NCBI GenBank assembly: GCA_041917755.1
Contig: JAYRWY010000007.1
Location: 186,001 to 250,000 of the forward strand
DNA from: RGZA01 sp041917755
GTDB lineage: Bacteria; Pseudomonadota; Alphaproteobacteria; UBA9219; RGZA01
Direction: 5' to 3'
DNA: 64,000 bases
The translations under genes were made by a program, and so were the position numbers. Positions 52,912-62,360 of the stretch are shown piece by piece. Position 1 is the first letter of the stretch. Every line of letters begins with the position of its first letter. The notes beneath the pieces were generated by a model that saw only the letters and a list, made by a program, of their open reading frames with translations, was not told the DNA's origin and did no database searches.

Positions 52912-53445
52912 ATGTCACGCGTAGGTCAAAAACCAGTAGCATTGCCGTCAGGTGTGACGGCTGAAATCAAAGGTCAGGCTGTTGCCGTTAAAGGCAAGCT
53001 CGGCACCTTGAACATCACCGTTGATAGTGATGTTGAAGTAAAGCTCGTTGACGGTAAGGTTGTTCTTACCCCGCGCGATGAGTCACGCCAAACCCGCATG
53101 ATCTGGGCAACATCACGCAACTTGCTGGCTAGCATGGTTGAAGGTGTATCCAACGGCTTCAAGAAAGTTCTTGAAATCGAAGGCGTTGGTTTTAAGGCAG
53201 CTGTACAAGGCAAGGATTTGGTTCTCAACATTGGCTTCAGCCATGAAGTGAAGTTCCCAATTCCAGAAGGCATCACCATTAAAGCTGAAAAGCCAACCTT
53301 GTTGTCCATCACCGGTATCGATAAGCAACGCGTTGGCCAAGTAGCTGCGGTTATCCGTGGTTACAAGCGTCCTGAACCTTATAAGGGTAAGGGCATTCGC
53401 TATCAGGGCGAAAAGATTCAACGTAAAGAAGGCAAGAAGAAGTAA
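52912..53445 (+). CDS. rplF: 50S ribosomal protein uL6
   Basis: A 177-residue protein near the factor-binding site: SRVGQKPVALPSGVTAEIKG, ILEIEGVGFKAAVQGKDL-type repeat, and RPEPYKGKGIRYQGEKIQRK. Confidence 0.98.
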   Translation: MSRVGQKPVALPSGVTAEIKGQAVAVKGKLGTLNITVDSDVEVKLVDGKVVLTPRDESRQTRMIWATSRNLLASMVEGVSNGFKKVLEIEGVGFKAAVQGKDLVLNIGFSHEVKFPIPEGITIKAEKPTLLSITGIDKQRVGQVAAVIRGYKRPEPYKGKGIRYQGEKIQRKEGKKK

Positions 53446-53458
53446 TTAGGAGCGACCC

Positions 53459-53830
53459 ATGTTGACCAACAAAGATAAATTTGCCCGTCGTAAGCAGCGT
53501 GTTCGCACACGCCTTGCTCGTCTGACGGAAACCGGTAAGGGCCGTTTGCGCTTGTCGATTTTCCGCTCCAGCAAGCACATGTTCGCGCAAATTATTGACG
53601 ACACCAAAGACGTAACTGTAGCAACCGCATCCACCATGGATAAGGATTTGCGTACCAAGCTAAAGAGCACATCGAACAAAGATGCAGCCGTAGCGGTAGG
53701 TAAATTGCTGGCAGAGCGCGCCGTTAAAAAGGGCGTAAAGCAAGTTGCGTTTGACCGTGCGGGTTATCTTTATCATGGCCGCGTGAAAGCGCTTGCTGAA
53801 GGTGCACGTGAAGGCGGACTTGAATTCTAA
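53459..53830 (+). CDS. rplR: 50S ribosomal protein uL18
   Basis: A 123-residue 5S rRNA-binding protein: RRKQRVRTRLARLTETGKGR, RLSIFRSSKHMFAQIIDD, GYLYHGRVKALAEGAREGGL. Confidence 0.97.
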   Translation: MLTNKDKFARRKQRVRTRLARLTETGKGRLRLSIFRSSKHMFAQIIDDTKDVTVATASTMDKDLRTKLKSTSNKDAAVAVGKLLAERAVKKGVKQVAFDRAGYLYHGRVKALAEGAREGGLEF

Positions 53831-53868
53831 TATTTTGAAAAGATGTAGTTGAACAGCGAGGAACACTA

Positions 53869-54489
53869 ATGGCTCAACGTCCAAAGAAACAAGAAGAAGA
53901 AAAACGTTCAGAAAACCGCGGTGGCGGTGATCAGGGCGAAAATCCATTTATCGAAAAGCTGGTTGCAGTCAACCGCGTTGCGAAAGTGGTTAAGGGCGGT
54001 AAGCGTTTTGGCTTTGCTGCATTGATGGTTATTGGCGATCAAAAGGGTCGCATTGGTTTTGCTCACGCAAAAGCACGCGAAGTGCCCGATGCAGTGAAGA
54101 AGGCAACCGAAGCTGCTCGTCGTAAGATGATCCGTATCCCACTTCGTGAAGGTCGCACCATTCACCATGACGTATACGGCCACTATGGTGCAGGTAAAGT
54201 TGTATTGCGTACAGCGCCTCCTGGTACCGGTATCATTTCCGGTGGTCCAATGCGCGCCGTATTCGAAGCACTTGGCGTACAAGACGTTATTTCAAAATCT
54301 GTTGGTTCATCCAACCCACACAACATGATCTTGGCTACGTTGGAAGCCCTCAAGGCAACCGTAAGCCCACGTCAGGTTGCAAACCGTCGCGGCAAGAAAG
54401 TTAGCGACATTGTTGGTAAGCAAAAAGAATATGGCGGCAAGTTGGATGCTGAAAATGCTTCAGCAAAAGAATCCGCTAAAGAGGAGTAA
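53869..54489 (+). CDS. rpsE: 30S ribosomal protein uS5
   Basis: A 206-residue decoding-fidelity protein. The N-terminal 30 residues are Glu/Lys-rich; the core shows VAKVVKGGKRFGFAALMVIG, and GSSNPHNMILATLEAL. The stop is only 3 bp before rplO, so rpmD is not between them. Confidence 0.98.
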   Translation: MAQRPKKQEEEKRSENRGGGDQGENPFIEKLVAVNRVAKVVKGGKRFGFAALMVIGDQKGRIGFAHAKAREVPDAVKKATEAARRKMIRIPLREGRTIHHDVYGHYGAGKVVLRTAPPGTGIISGGPMRAVFEALGVQDVISKSVGSSNPHNMILATLEALKATVSPRQVANRRGKKVSDIVGKQKEYGGKLDAENASAKESAKEE

Positions 54490-54492
54490 TCT

Positions 54493-54969
54493 ATGAAACT
54501 GAACCAAATTCGCGATAACAAAGGTGCACGTAAGCGCCCGATGATTGTAGGCCGCGGTATTGGCTCTGCGCAGGGTAAAACCTCTGGTCGCGGTGTTAAG
54601 GGTCAAAAGGCACGTACCGGCGTTCGCTTAAAGGCGTTCGAAGGTGGTCAGATGCCACTTTACCGTCGTATGCCAAAGCGTGGTTTTAATAACCCAAATG
54701 CTGTGCAATACGCCGTTATGAATCTCGGTCGTTTGCAAGAAGCGATTGATGCAGGCCGTGTTAAGGCATCCGCACCAATTACCGAAGCTATGCTTGTTGA
54801 AACCGGTGTTGTAACCAACGCAAAGGGCGGTGTAAGCCTTCTTGCTAAGGGTGAACTCAAGACCAAGGTTACTATTGAAGTATCCCGTGCTTCCAAATCG
54901 GCAGTTGCGGCTGTTGAAAAATTGGGCGGTAAGGTAACCATTGCTGGCGCACAAGCTGCAGCGGCATAA
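54493..54969 (+). CDS. rplO: 50S ribosomal protein uL15
   Basis: A 158-residue protein of the 50S core: MKLNQIRDNKGARKRPMIVG, GSAQGKTSGRGVKGQKARTG, and GGQMPLYRRMPKRGFNN. It follows rpsE directly and is followed by a terminator. Confidence 0.98.
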   Translation: MKLNQIRDNKGARKRPMIVGRGIGSAQGKTSGRGVKGQKARTGVRLKAFEGGQMPLYRRMPKRGFNNPNAVQYAVMNLGRLQEAIDAGRVKASAPITEAMLVETGVVTNAKGGVSLLAKGELKTKVTIEVSRASKSAVAAVEKLGGKVTIAGAQAAAA

Positions 54970-54997
54970 TCGCCACACATCATACCACTGATTATGG

Positions 54998-55022
54998 AAT
55001 ACCGGCTTTATGCCGGTATTTT
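54998..55022 (+). terminator. Terminator between rplO and secY
   Basis: AATACCGGC (54998-55006) pairs with GCCGGTATT (55012-55020), loop TTTAT, followed by TT and, after C and A, five T. Nine-pair stem; moderate T-run. It suggests secY-adk have their own promoter. Confidence 0.65.
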
Positions 55023-55124
55023 CATTTTTGGTGGTGTTTTATCCCTTTGTGCATCTAATTGCGGCAACCTTTTTCTGAATCTATCCCGCACTGCCAAACA
55101 CGTACTTCGATTATGACTGGAAAT

Positions 55125-55153
55125 TTGCTTTCAACCGCGATAAACCCTATCTA
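55125..55153 (+). promoter_or_regulatory. Candidate promoter of secY
   Basis: TTGCTT (55125-55130) and TATCTA (55148-55153) with 17 bases between, 36 bases before the secY ATG. It is weak but fits the terminator just upstream. Confidence 0.4.
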
Positions 55154-55188
55154 TCTCATTTTCATCCTATCATCATTAAGGGACACCC

Positions 55189-56538
55189 ATGGCTTCCGCC
55201 GCAGAGCAACTTGCTTCGAATATTAATTTAGGAACCTTTGGCAAGGCTACCGAACTTAAACAGCGCATTTGGTTCACTCTTTTGGCGCTTATCGTTTACC
55301 GCTTGGGTACATATATTCCTGTGCCAGGTATTGATCCTGTTGTGCTTGAAGAATTCTTTCAGCAGCAATCACGCGGCGTGTTGGGCATGGTTGATATTTT
55401 TGCGGGTGGTGCGCTTAGCCGTATGACCATTTTTGCGCTCAGCATCATGCCCTATATTTCATCTTCGATTATCGTGCAACTGATGACAGCAGTATTGCCG
55501 CAGCTGGAAGCAATGAAGAAAGAAGGCGAAGCTGGCCGCGCCAAGCTTAACCAGTACACCCGTTATCTCACAGTTGTCCTGGCAATTGTCCAATCCTATG
55601 CATTGGCAACAGGTCTTGAACACATGATGGGGCCATCAGGTCCTGCCGTGATCGAGGCTGGATTGTTATTCCGCCTCACCACTACCGTGACATTAACCGC
55701 CGGTACATTGTTTTTGATGTGGCTAGGTGAACAAATTACCAGTCGCGGTATCGGTAATGGTACGTCATTGATTATCTTCTCCAGTATTGTGGCCAACATT
55801 CCGTTGTCGATTGCCAATGCGTTGGAATTGGGACGTACCGGCGCATTATCTGCTGGCGTGATTATCCTGCTGATTATCATTATTTTGGCTGTGATTTATT
55901 TTGTGGTGTTTATGGAACGCGCGCAGCGCCGAGTGTTGGTACAATATCCTAAACGCCAGGTTGGCAATAAGGTCTATGGTGGTGAAGCAAGCCATTTGCC
56001 GCTTAAGCTCAATTCATCTGGTGTTATTCCGGCGATTTTCTCCAGTTCCTTATTGTTACTGCCTTTAACCGCTATCGGCTTTTTGGGTGCAGATGCATCT
56101 TCGCCATGGGCACAATGGATTTCGCAACATTTAGGCCATGGTAGCCCGCTATTTATGTTCCTTTATGCGGCGCTAATTATCTTCTTCAGCTTTTTTTACA
56201 CAGCCGTTGTGTTCAATCCGAAAGATACGGCTGATAATCTGAAGAAGTATGGCGGATTCATTCCTGGTATTCGTCCAGGCAATAACACAGCAGATTACCT
56301 CGACCATATCTTGACACGTCTCACGGTATTGGGCGCTGTGTATATGGCCATCGTTTGCTTGCTGCCTGAATTCCTGACAGCAGAATTTTCTATTCCATTT
56401 TATTTTGGTGGAACCAGCTTCTTGATTGTGGTGTCGGTAACCATGGATACGGTTGCGCGCATTCAATCACAGCTTTTGGCGCATCAATATGAAGGTCTAA
56501 TCAAGAAGGCAAACCTAAAAGGAAAACGTGACCGATGA
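55189..56538 (+). CDS. secY: Protein translocase subunit SecY
   Basis: The channel of the Sec system, 449 residues, ten membrane segments. Seen: KQRIWFTLLALIVYRLGTYI, GALSRMTIFALSIMPYISSSI, RGIGNGTSLIIFSSIVA, and GGTSFLIVVSVTMDTVARI. It overlaps adk by 4 bp (ATGA). Confidence 0.98.
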   Translation: MASAAEQLASNINLGTFGKATELKQRIWFTLLALIVYRLGTYIPVPGIDPVVLEEFFQQQSRGVLGMVDIFAGGALSRMTIFALSIMPYISSSIIVQLMTAVLPQLEAMKKEGEAGRAKLNQYTRYLTVVLAIVQSYALATGLEHMMGPSGPAVIEAGLLFRLTTTVTLTAGTLFLMWLGEQITSRGIGNGTSLIIFSSIVANIPLSIANALELGRTGALSAGVIILLIIIILAVIYFVVFMERAQRRVLVQYPKRQVGNKVYGGEASHLPLKLNSSGVIPAIFSSSLLLLPLTAIGFLGADASSPWAQWISQHLGHGSPLFMFLYAALIIFFSFFYTAVVFNPKDTADNLKKYGGFIPGIRPGNNTADYLDHILTRLTVLGAVYMAIVCLLPEFLTAEFSIPFYFGGTSFLIVVSVTMDTVARIQSQLLAHQYEGLIKKANLKGKRDR

Positions 56539-57197
56539 GCGCATCTGCTGAACCGATTATTCTCCTTGGCCCTCCAGGGGCTGGTAAAGGAACGCAGGCA
56601 CGCCGTCTTGAAGAACAATATGGTCTAGTGCAACTTTCGACCGGTGATGTTTTACGTGCAGCAGTGAAAGCTGGCACATCACTTGGCCGCGAAGCCAAGA
56701 CCTATATGGATGCAGGTAAGCTTGTTCCGGATGATTTAATCATTCGTCTGATTGAAGACTGGATGCAAAAGCCGGAAGCCAAAAAAGGTTTTATCCTTGA
56801 TGGTTTTCCGCGCACTGTTCCTCAGGCCAAAGCGCTTGATGCGATGCTGCAAAAACGCAGTATGAAGTTAAAAGCTGTTGTTGAAATGAAAGTGGATGAT
56901 GCCGCATTGGTTGCGCGCGTTTCTGGCCGTTTCACCTGCGCTAAATGTGGTGAGGGGTATCACGACAGCTTTAAAAAACTCAAGAAGGCTGGCGAATGCG
57001 ATAAGTGCCATAGCAAAGATTTTATCCGCCGCCCAGATGATAATGCCGAGACCATCAAAACCCGTCTGGAAGCATATCACGCACAAACCGCACCCATCAT
57101 TCCTTATTACCGTGAGCAAGGCATCATGGTGGAAGTTGATGGCATGGCGGAGATGGACGCTGTATTCGCCGATATCAAACGCGTACTAGCACTTTGA
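56535..57197 (+). CDS. adk: Adenylate kinase (zinc-LID type)
   Basis: Interconverts 2 ADP with ATP and AMP; 220 residues. P-loop GPPGAGKGTQ, STGDVLRAAVKAGT, LDGFPRTVPQA. The LID carries two Cys pairs, CAKCG and CDKC, a zinc or structural metal site. It starts within the secY stop. In most alphaproteobacteria rpsM follows soon after; here about 5.3 kb intervenes. Confidence 0.97.
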   Translation: MSASAEPIILLGPPGAGKGTQARRLEEQYGLVQLSTGDVLRAAVKAGTSLGREAKTYMDAGKLVPDDLIIRLIEDWMQKPEAKKGFILDGFPRTVPQAKALDAMLQKRSMKLKAVVEMKVDDAALVARVSGRFTCAKCGEGYHDSFKKLKKAGECDKCHSKDFIRRPDDNAETIKTRLEAYHAQTAPIIPYYREQGIMVEVDGMAEMDAVFADIKRVLAL

Positions 57198-57241
57198 TAA
57201 TATTGATAGGGCTAATAAAGTATTAGACTTGGAGATAACAA

Positions 57242-58090
57242 ATGGCATCGAGACGCGGATTGGTAATTTCACCGCCTGTTACCATAAGCGAAACTGGACT
57301 GCTAATAAAAGATTCAAACATTGATCCTCAGGAGCTTCGATCATATTTGCTTTTTTGGGATGTATTAGATTTTCCAGAAAATAATTTGGTTGGCTTTGGT
57401 CTTTCTCAAGATGTCCAGTTTTTAAAAGATGCGGGTGTGCTTCAGAGAACCAGAATAGGTTTTAGTGGGTCTATAACTGATATGGCTCAAGGTGTTCTAC
57501 GAGCCCATACACTTGCATACAACATACTTGACCAAAAAGAGGCGGGTGTTTGGAGCTTAGCACGTGGCGAGAAGTCATTTTCATATTCCGAAGATCAATT
57601 AAAAGTCGGGCGTGGTGCATTGTTTAGTTTATTTAATGCTTTGCCTGTACCAAAATATGATGTTCCATTGAACGATATTTTAGAGTTCAAAAAGAAGAGA
57701 AATGCTGAATTGATTGCCCTGCGCATTCATTTAGAAAAAATCTATCATAGGATTACATCTAGTGAAGATCCGGGCTTGTCACTTCATACTGAAATTGACG
57801 ATCTACAGAGAAGCATTGCTGACTTTATAAAGACTGCAAAGGAAACCAGACTTCCTTTTGTGCTATCTGGCCTAGAAATTCGGTTGGATTATACAGATAT
57901 TGCAAAAGCTGCAATGGGGGCACAGCTTGGTCGTCAATTCGCAGCTGATTATAATCTCGCGCTAGTTGGCGAACTTTTAGGTGTTGTTGTTAGCGGTATT
58001 AAAATTGAAAGCGGAGTTGGTTTGCGAGATAAAGTTATAACAAGTCTGCCGTTTGAATACATATCTTCTTACCATCAACAAGTTTTTTAA
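57242..58090 (+). CDS. DUF6236-like hypothetical protein
   Basis: A 282-residue soluble protein whose opening RRGLVISPPVTISETGLLI and ELRSYLLFWDVLDFPENNL recall DUF6236 proteins; the recall is from memory. A coiled-coil-like helix (LEFKKKRNAELIALRIHLEK) is in the middle. Codon use is more AT-rich than in flanking ribosomal genes, which suggests transfer. A SD TTGGAGATAACAA precedes ATG 57242. No function can be given. Confidence 0.6.
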   Translation: MASRRGLVISPPVTISETGLLIKDSNIDPQELRSYLLFWDVLDFPENNLVGFGLSQDVQFLKDAGVLQRTRIGFSGSITDMAQGVLRAHTLAYNILDQKEAGVWSLARGEKSFSYSEDQLKVGRGALFSLFNALPVPKYDVPLNDILEFKKKRNAELIALRIHLEKIYHRITSSEDPGLSLHTEIDDLQRSIADFIKTAKETRLPFVLSGLEIRLDYTDIAKAAMGAQLGRQFAADYNLALVGELLGVVVSGIKIESGVGLRDKVITSLPFEYISSYHQQVF

Positions 58091-58093
58091 TAA

Positions 58094-59344
58094 TTAGTCA
58101 GGACTACTTGTTTTATCTTCTTCTAAATACTCAAGTGATTTACCAAAAGTTTCTGGCAATTGGCTCAGTGCGATAAGCGGCAGGATATAACCTGCTGCAC
58201 CTACAATCATCACGGCATCTAAAAGCGGCATATGGTTTTTTAATGCACTTAGAGCCATGGTCATCGGCACAACAGATGCACGGGCGAAGTTGGGAATGGC
58301 AGTGGCCACCGTTGCGCGCATATTGGTGCCAAAACTTTCAGCTGAAATCATCGTCATTAAAACCCATCCGCCTGCACCAAATGCCATCGCTGCGTAAATG
58401 AGCTTAACGTCCAGTTCACTAAGCGGGCGGGGAAGAAACAGTAATGCCAGCGATGAGACTACTGAAATCAGTACAAAAAATGCAAAGACCGGGCGGCGCT
58501 TTTTAATCAACTGACACAGCAAAATGCTGCTGAAGTCACCAATCGGCAGCGCAATGTTGCAATACACCATGAGGATGGCGGTTGCGATGATAGGCAGGCC
58601 AGCACCAGGCAAGATTTCCTGTGAGAATGTCATAAGGATGCCAAGTACAAACCATGTCGGCAATCCCAGCATCATACACCAGAAAAACCGCATGAACCGC
58701 TCGCGTGTTTTGAACAACATCAGGATGTTACCTTTTTCTGCGTCATGGCCGACATTTTTAAAAATATCGGACTCCATAATCTTCATGCGGAACAGGAGCA
58801 GTAGTAATCCCATGCCACCGCCAATCATGTAGCAAACGCGCCAGTTAAATAGCTGTGCTGTTACGCCAGCAAACAAAGCACCCGTCACGCCAAGTGCCAC
58901 CATAAAACCAACGCCAAGGCCGCGTTTTTCTTTGGATAAAATTTCGGATATCAGAGTTGCGCCCAAGCCTAATTCACCTGATAAACCAAAGCCGGATAGA
59001 AAACGACAGATGGCAAAGCTTTCGATATTGGTTACAAAGCCGTTGGCCAGCGTCGACAGTGAGTAGGTAAGAATTGAAACAAACATCACGCGAGTGCGGC
59101 CCAGCTTATCTCCGGCAATTCCAAATACTAACCCCCCGATCAGCATTCCAACCATTTGCAGATTAAGTAGCAAGATGCCCACATCCATTTGTTGTTCGGC
59201 TGGTACACCAATATCCTTGAGTGAAACAACACGGCTCGCGGCAAAAACCCAGATGTCATACACATCGACAAAATAGCCAAGCGTAGTGACAAGGATGGTC
59301 ATCACGATGAACGGGTTTAATTTTTGATTTTGCGAATTGGCCAT
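58094..59344 (-). CDS. MFS transporter (sugar/metabolite:H+ type)
   Basis: A 416-residue membrane transporter with about twelve hydrophobic segments. MFS loop motif GDKLGRTRVMFVSIL after TM2, and RFLSGFGLSGELGLGATLISE, as in the metabolite:H+ symporter group; also ESFGTNMRATVAT between TM10 and 11. Substrate unknown. It converges on the DUF6236-like gene and is divergent from the response regulator. Confidence 0.85.
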   Translation of the reverse strand: MANSQNQKLNPFIVMTILVTTLGYFVDVYDIWVFAASRVVSLKDIGVPAEQQMDVGILLLNLQMVGMLIGGLVFGIAGDKLGRTRVMFVSILTYSLSTLANGFVTNIESFAICRFLSGFGLSGELGLGATLISEILSKEKRGLGVGFMVALGVTGALFAGVTAQLFNWRVCYMIGGGMGLLLLLFRMKIMESDIFKNVGHDAEKGNILMLFKTRERFMRFFWCMMLGLPTWFVLGILMTFSQEILPGAGLPIIATAILMVYCNIALPIGDFSSILLCQLIKKRRPVFAFFVLISVVSSLALLFLPRPLSELDVKLIYAAMAFGAGGWVLMTMISAESFGTNMRATVATAIPNFARASVVPMTMALSALKNHMPLLDAVMIVGAAGYILPLIALSQLPETFGKSLEYLEEDKTSSPD

Positions 59345-59509
59345 GTTTACAGGTTCATCATTGAGGTGAAACGAGTTGCGCGTAAACGCATGTTAACGAA
59401 GAAGTAATAGAATGCTGTCCTTAACCGCATGTCAATCCTTTCATGGCATAGAAGATACGATATTCCTGCAAGCTTTTAGCTTCATATCCATCCATAGAGG
59501 ATTATAGCC

Positions 59510-59935
59510 GTGACGAGTGAACCACAGCCTAGAATTCTAATTGCGGACGATCATTTCCTTATCCGGCAATTTGTTAAACGTACTCTGGTTGATTCAGGGA
59601 TCGAAAACATCGAGCTTGTGAACGATGGCAATGAAGCGGTCGATTCCATCAACGCATCCATTGAAAGCAAAAATCTCTACGACATTGTATTTCTGGACTG
59701 GAACATGCCAATCATGTCCGGGATTGATGTGCTCGCTTACATCCGTACCAAGCCGATGTATCAGAACACGGCAGTTGTCATGTTTACTGCTGAATCTGAA
59801 AAACAGAATATTATGAAAGCCATCAAAATGGGTGCGACATCGTATATCTTAAAACCGATTGCACCAATGGAGTTGAACAAAAAAATCCGCGAAATCATGG
59901 ACTGGCTGCAAAGCCGTCGTATGGCCAAGGTATAG
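59510..59935 (+). CDS. CheY-like response regulator
   Basis: A 141-residue single-domain receiver starting at GTG 59510. Acidic pair Asp13-Asp14, phospho-acceptor Asp63 (FLDWNMP), Thr93 (FTAES) and Lys115 (YILKPIAP) are all present. No output domain, so it acts by protein binding. It is the first of three close plus-strand genes. Confidence 0.92.
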   Translation: MTSEPQPRILIADDHFLIRQFVKRTLVDSGIENIELVNDGNEAVDSINASIESKNLYDIVFLDWNMPIMSGIDVLAYIRTKPMYQNTAVVMFTAESEKQNIMKAIKMGATSYILKPIAPMELNKKIREIMDWLQSRRMAKV

Positions 59936-59943
59936 GTGAGGCC

Positions 59944-60447
59944 ATGAATGCATCAAAGCCATTATCGCTCGCGCTAGGTGACCAGCTTGCGCAAGATTTT
60001 TCTCTGGCGGTTAGCCAGGCATTTAATAAAACATTTGATATCCCGGTAAAGGCAGGGCGCTACTCCATAGGTGAGGGTGTTATGAATCTCACCGGTGATG
60101 TTTCCGGTGTGGTCGGGTTTGTGCAAGAAAAGCTCGAGGGGACATTAACCGCCTGCTTTAATATGAAAACCATTCAGCAAATTCTGCCTCGCATCTTAGG
60201 TAATGATGTTGAAATTACTCAGGCCGTAGCCATGGATGCGGTAGGCGAAATAACCAATATGATTTTTGGCCAAATTAAAACGGAACTTAATCAGCGTGGC
60301 CATCATGTGCGCTTTGGCATGCCAAGTGTCATTTGCGGGGGCGGACATTTTATTTCGCAAATGCACCAGGGTCGCTACATGATTATGGATTTTGAAATTG
60401 AAGGCAGTAATTTCCAGATTCACATTGCGTTGCATCACGGAGCGTAA
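59944..60447 (+). CDS. CheX-like phosphatase
   Basis: A 167-residue CheX-fold protein: the CheC/CheX phosphatase motif ExxN is at Glu102-Asn105 (GEITNM). GEGVMNLTGDVSGVVGF and ETCF-like strands (TACFNMKT) fit the CheX domain. The family dephosphorylates CheY~P. It lies 8 bp after the response regulator and 3 bp before the kinase. Confidence 0.85.
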   Translation: MNASKPLSLALGDQLAQDFSLAVSQAFNKTFDIPVKAGRYSIGEGVMNLTGDVSGVVGFVQEKLEGTLTACFNMKTIQQILPRILGNDVEITQAVAMDAVGEITNMIFGQIKTELNQRGHHVRFGMPSVICGGGHFISQMHQGRYMIMDFEIEGSNFQIHIALHHGA

Positions 60448-60450
60448 TGG

Positions 60451-62151
60451 ATGTCAGCCTTGCCGCCATCATCGGGGCAGACCCAACGCCAAGCTGAACT
60501 TATCCATACGACGCTTGGTGGGTTGTCGCTAATCGCATTTGTTTTGATGATCGGGCTGGTCTTGCCAGTCTTTGGATTCAATCCGGTTCATTCGGCCGGC
60601 GTTGCAGGTTTAATTGTCATTATCGTCTGTGTAGGCATTGGGTATTTATATTATTTGAATTATCGCTCGCACAACGAGGCTATCGAACAAGCACGGCTTA
60701 CGGACGTGTTGATGAATAGCCTTGGCCAGGGCTTTCTGACCTTTGATGAAAAGGGCATATGTGGACCTGGTTATTCAGATGCCAGCTTGAACTTATTTGA
60801 GTGCCAGTCCATTGCGGGTGCGCAAGTTGCCGATATTTTGCAAATACCTGAAGATGGCCGCTCTGACTTTTTTGAATGGCTCGGCATTTTATTTATGCCC
60901 GGCCATGCATTAAGCTTTGAAGATGCCGTGCGATTTATGCCAGCGCAAATCGTTCATAAGAATGGTCAGGCCATTGAGCTCAGTTACCGTCCGGTACGTA
61001 ATCGCCAAGGGCAACTAACCTGCATCGTCTTAATCGCAACAGATAAGACCGAAGAGAAAGACGCACAAAAGCGCGTGGATAGTGAACGGCAATTTGTAGC
61101 CATGGTTTGTGCAATATTTGCGGAAAAGCAGAGCTTTATTTTGACCATGAGTGAAATCCAGCAAATGCTGGATCGATTGACGCAGATTAATGAAGGATTG
61201 TTCGGCGCCGATTTTTTCCGTGATGTGCACACCATCAAAGGCGCGGCGATGCATTTCAAAATGGAAGTGCTGGGAGAAAAACTCCATAATCTTGAAAGTA
61301 CCATTCGGCAAATCCAGGATGTTGCACTTTCACAGGGAATAACTTCGGATATGAAAGAAGCCATCTCGCAAAGCCGTGCTGAAGTGCAGCTGGAGTTCGG
61401 TCGAATTCAAAATTCATTACGTACTATTTTGGGCGATGATGACCCTCGCGCTCAAGGCATCGTAGAAGTAGACGAGGCGAGCTTATATGACTTTGGCAAG
61501 CTGCTTAAGCAGAACAATGTATCGCCAGAGCTGCATTATGCTTATCAGAAAAGCTTGCTATCTGTACCATTATTTACCTTATTAAAGTCTCTTGATCGCC
61601 AGATGTTGCCGGTCGCCGAGAAGCTTGAAAAGAAGGTCAAGCCAATCATCTTTACCGGCGAGAATATTCGTGTGCCGCCACGGCCATTCCAACATTTATT
61701 GATGGCATTGACCCATGTGGTGCATAACATTCTCGACCATGGTATTGAAGCGCCGATTACGCGTAAGGCAAAAGGAAAAGATCCGCAAGGCCAGGTTACC
61801 ATCGAAGTTAAAAACGTTATTGGCAAGGATGACCGTCCATGGATTCAAATTACCATTTCGGATGATGGTGCGGGGATTGATCCAAACCGCGTGCGCGAAA
61901 AATTGATGAAAGCCGATCCGGAAGGAAGCTGGCGCGAAGATGATGATGAGCATGTCATCCAGCAATTGCTGACCCATGATGTATCCACCCGTGATGAAGT
62001 CAGCATGCTGTCGGGCAGAGGCGCGGGGATGTCTGCAGTCTATCAAACCGTATTACGTATGCATGGCCAGGCAGAGTTGCGCTCAGAGATGCATAAGGGC
62101 ACGCAGCTGATTATTCGTCTGCCAGAGCCAAAATTGCCGGATTTTGCCTAA
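60451..62151 (+). CDS. Membrane CheA-like histidine kinase with Hpt and PAS-like region
   Basis: A 566-residue hybrid. Two membrane segments (~20-42, ~48-68), a PAS-like region (~85-200), an Hpt-like domain with phospho-acceptor His260 (DVHTIKGAA) and, at the C-terminus, a CheA-type ATPase: N-box HNILDHGIE (Asn426), G1 DDGAGID (471-477), G2 SGRGAGM (521-527). There is no CheW-like P5 domain. GGAG lies seven bases upstream. With its neighbours it forms a compact phosphorelay: kinase, regulator and phosphatase. Its signal is unknown. Confidence 0.85.
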   Translation: MSALPPSSGQTQRQAELIHTTLGGLSLIAFVLMIGLVLPVFGFNPVHSAGVAGLIVIIVCVGIGYLYYLNYRSHNEAIEQARLTDVLMNSLGQGFLTFDEKGICGPGYSDASLNLFECQSIAGAQVADILQIPEDGRSDFFEWLGILFMPGHALSFEDAVRFMPAQIVHKNGQAIELSYRPVRNRQGQLTCIVLIATDKTEEKDAQKRVDSERQFVAMVCAIFAEKQSFILTMSEIQQMLDRLTQINEGLFGADFFRDVHTIKGAAMHFKMEVLGEKLHNLESTIRQIQDVALSQGITSDMKEAISQSRAEVQLEFGRIQNSLRTILGDDDPRAQGIVEVDEASLYDFGKLLKQNNVSPELHYAYQKSLLSVPLFTLLKSLDRQMLPVAEKLEKKVKPIIFTGENIRVPPRPFQHLLMALTHVVHNILDHGIEAPITRKAKGKDPQGQVTIEVKNVIGKDDRPWIQITISDDGAGIDPNRVREKLMKADPEGSWREDDDEHVIQQLLTHDVSTRDEVSMLSGRGAGMSAVYQTVLRMHGQAELRSEMHKGTQLIIRLPEPKLPDFA

Positions 62152-62256
62152 TCCTGCCTCTTGGCACACGATGGCCAGCGCCACCACTTGAAAATATCCT
62201 TTAAAATCAACGGACTTGTCGTTTTTTAGGGATTAACGAGAGGTTAAAGCAAGTCC

Positions 62257-62285
62257 TTGACTCAATGGTGTCAAGCCTTTACTTT
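62257..62285 (+). promoter_or_regulatory. Sigma70-type promoter of the rpsM-rpsK-rpoA operon
   Basis: TTGACT (62257-62262) and TACTTT (62280-62285), 17 bases apart. The transcript would start near 62292 with a leader of about 170 bases. Confidence 0.75.
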
Positions 62286-62300
62286 CCGGCTCACAATTTT

Positions 62301-62346
62301 CTGAAACAGGCGTGACGTTTAAGACGTGAGTTTCAGGAATATAGTT
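62301..62346 (+). promoter_or_regulatory. Leader stem-loop of the rpsM operon
   Basis: CTGAAAC (62301-62307) pairs with GTTTCAG (62340-62346); inside, ACGT pairs with ACGT around TTAAG. It could be a binding site for a ribosomal protein such as uS4, but uS4 (rpsD) is not in the window. Confidence 0.45.
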
Positions 62347-62360
62347 TCTAAAAAAAAGCG

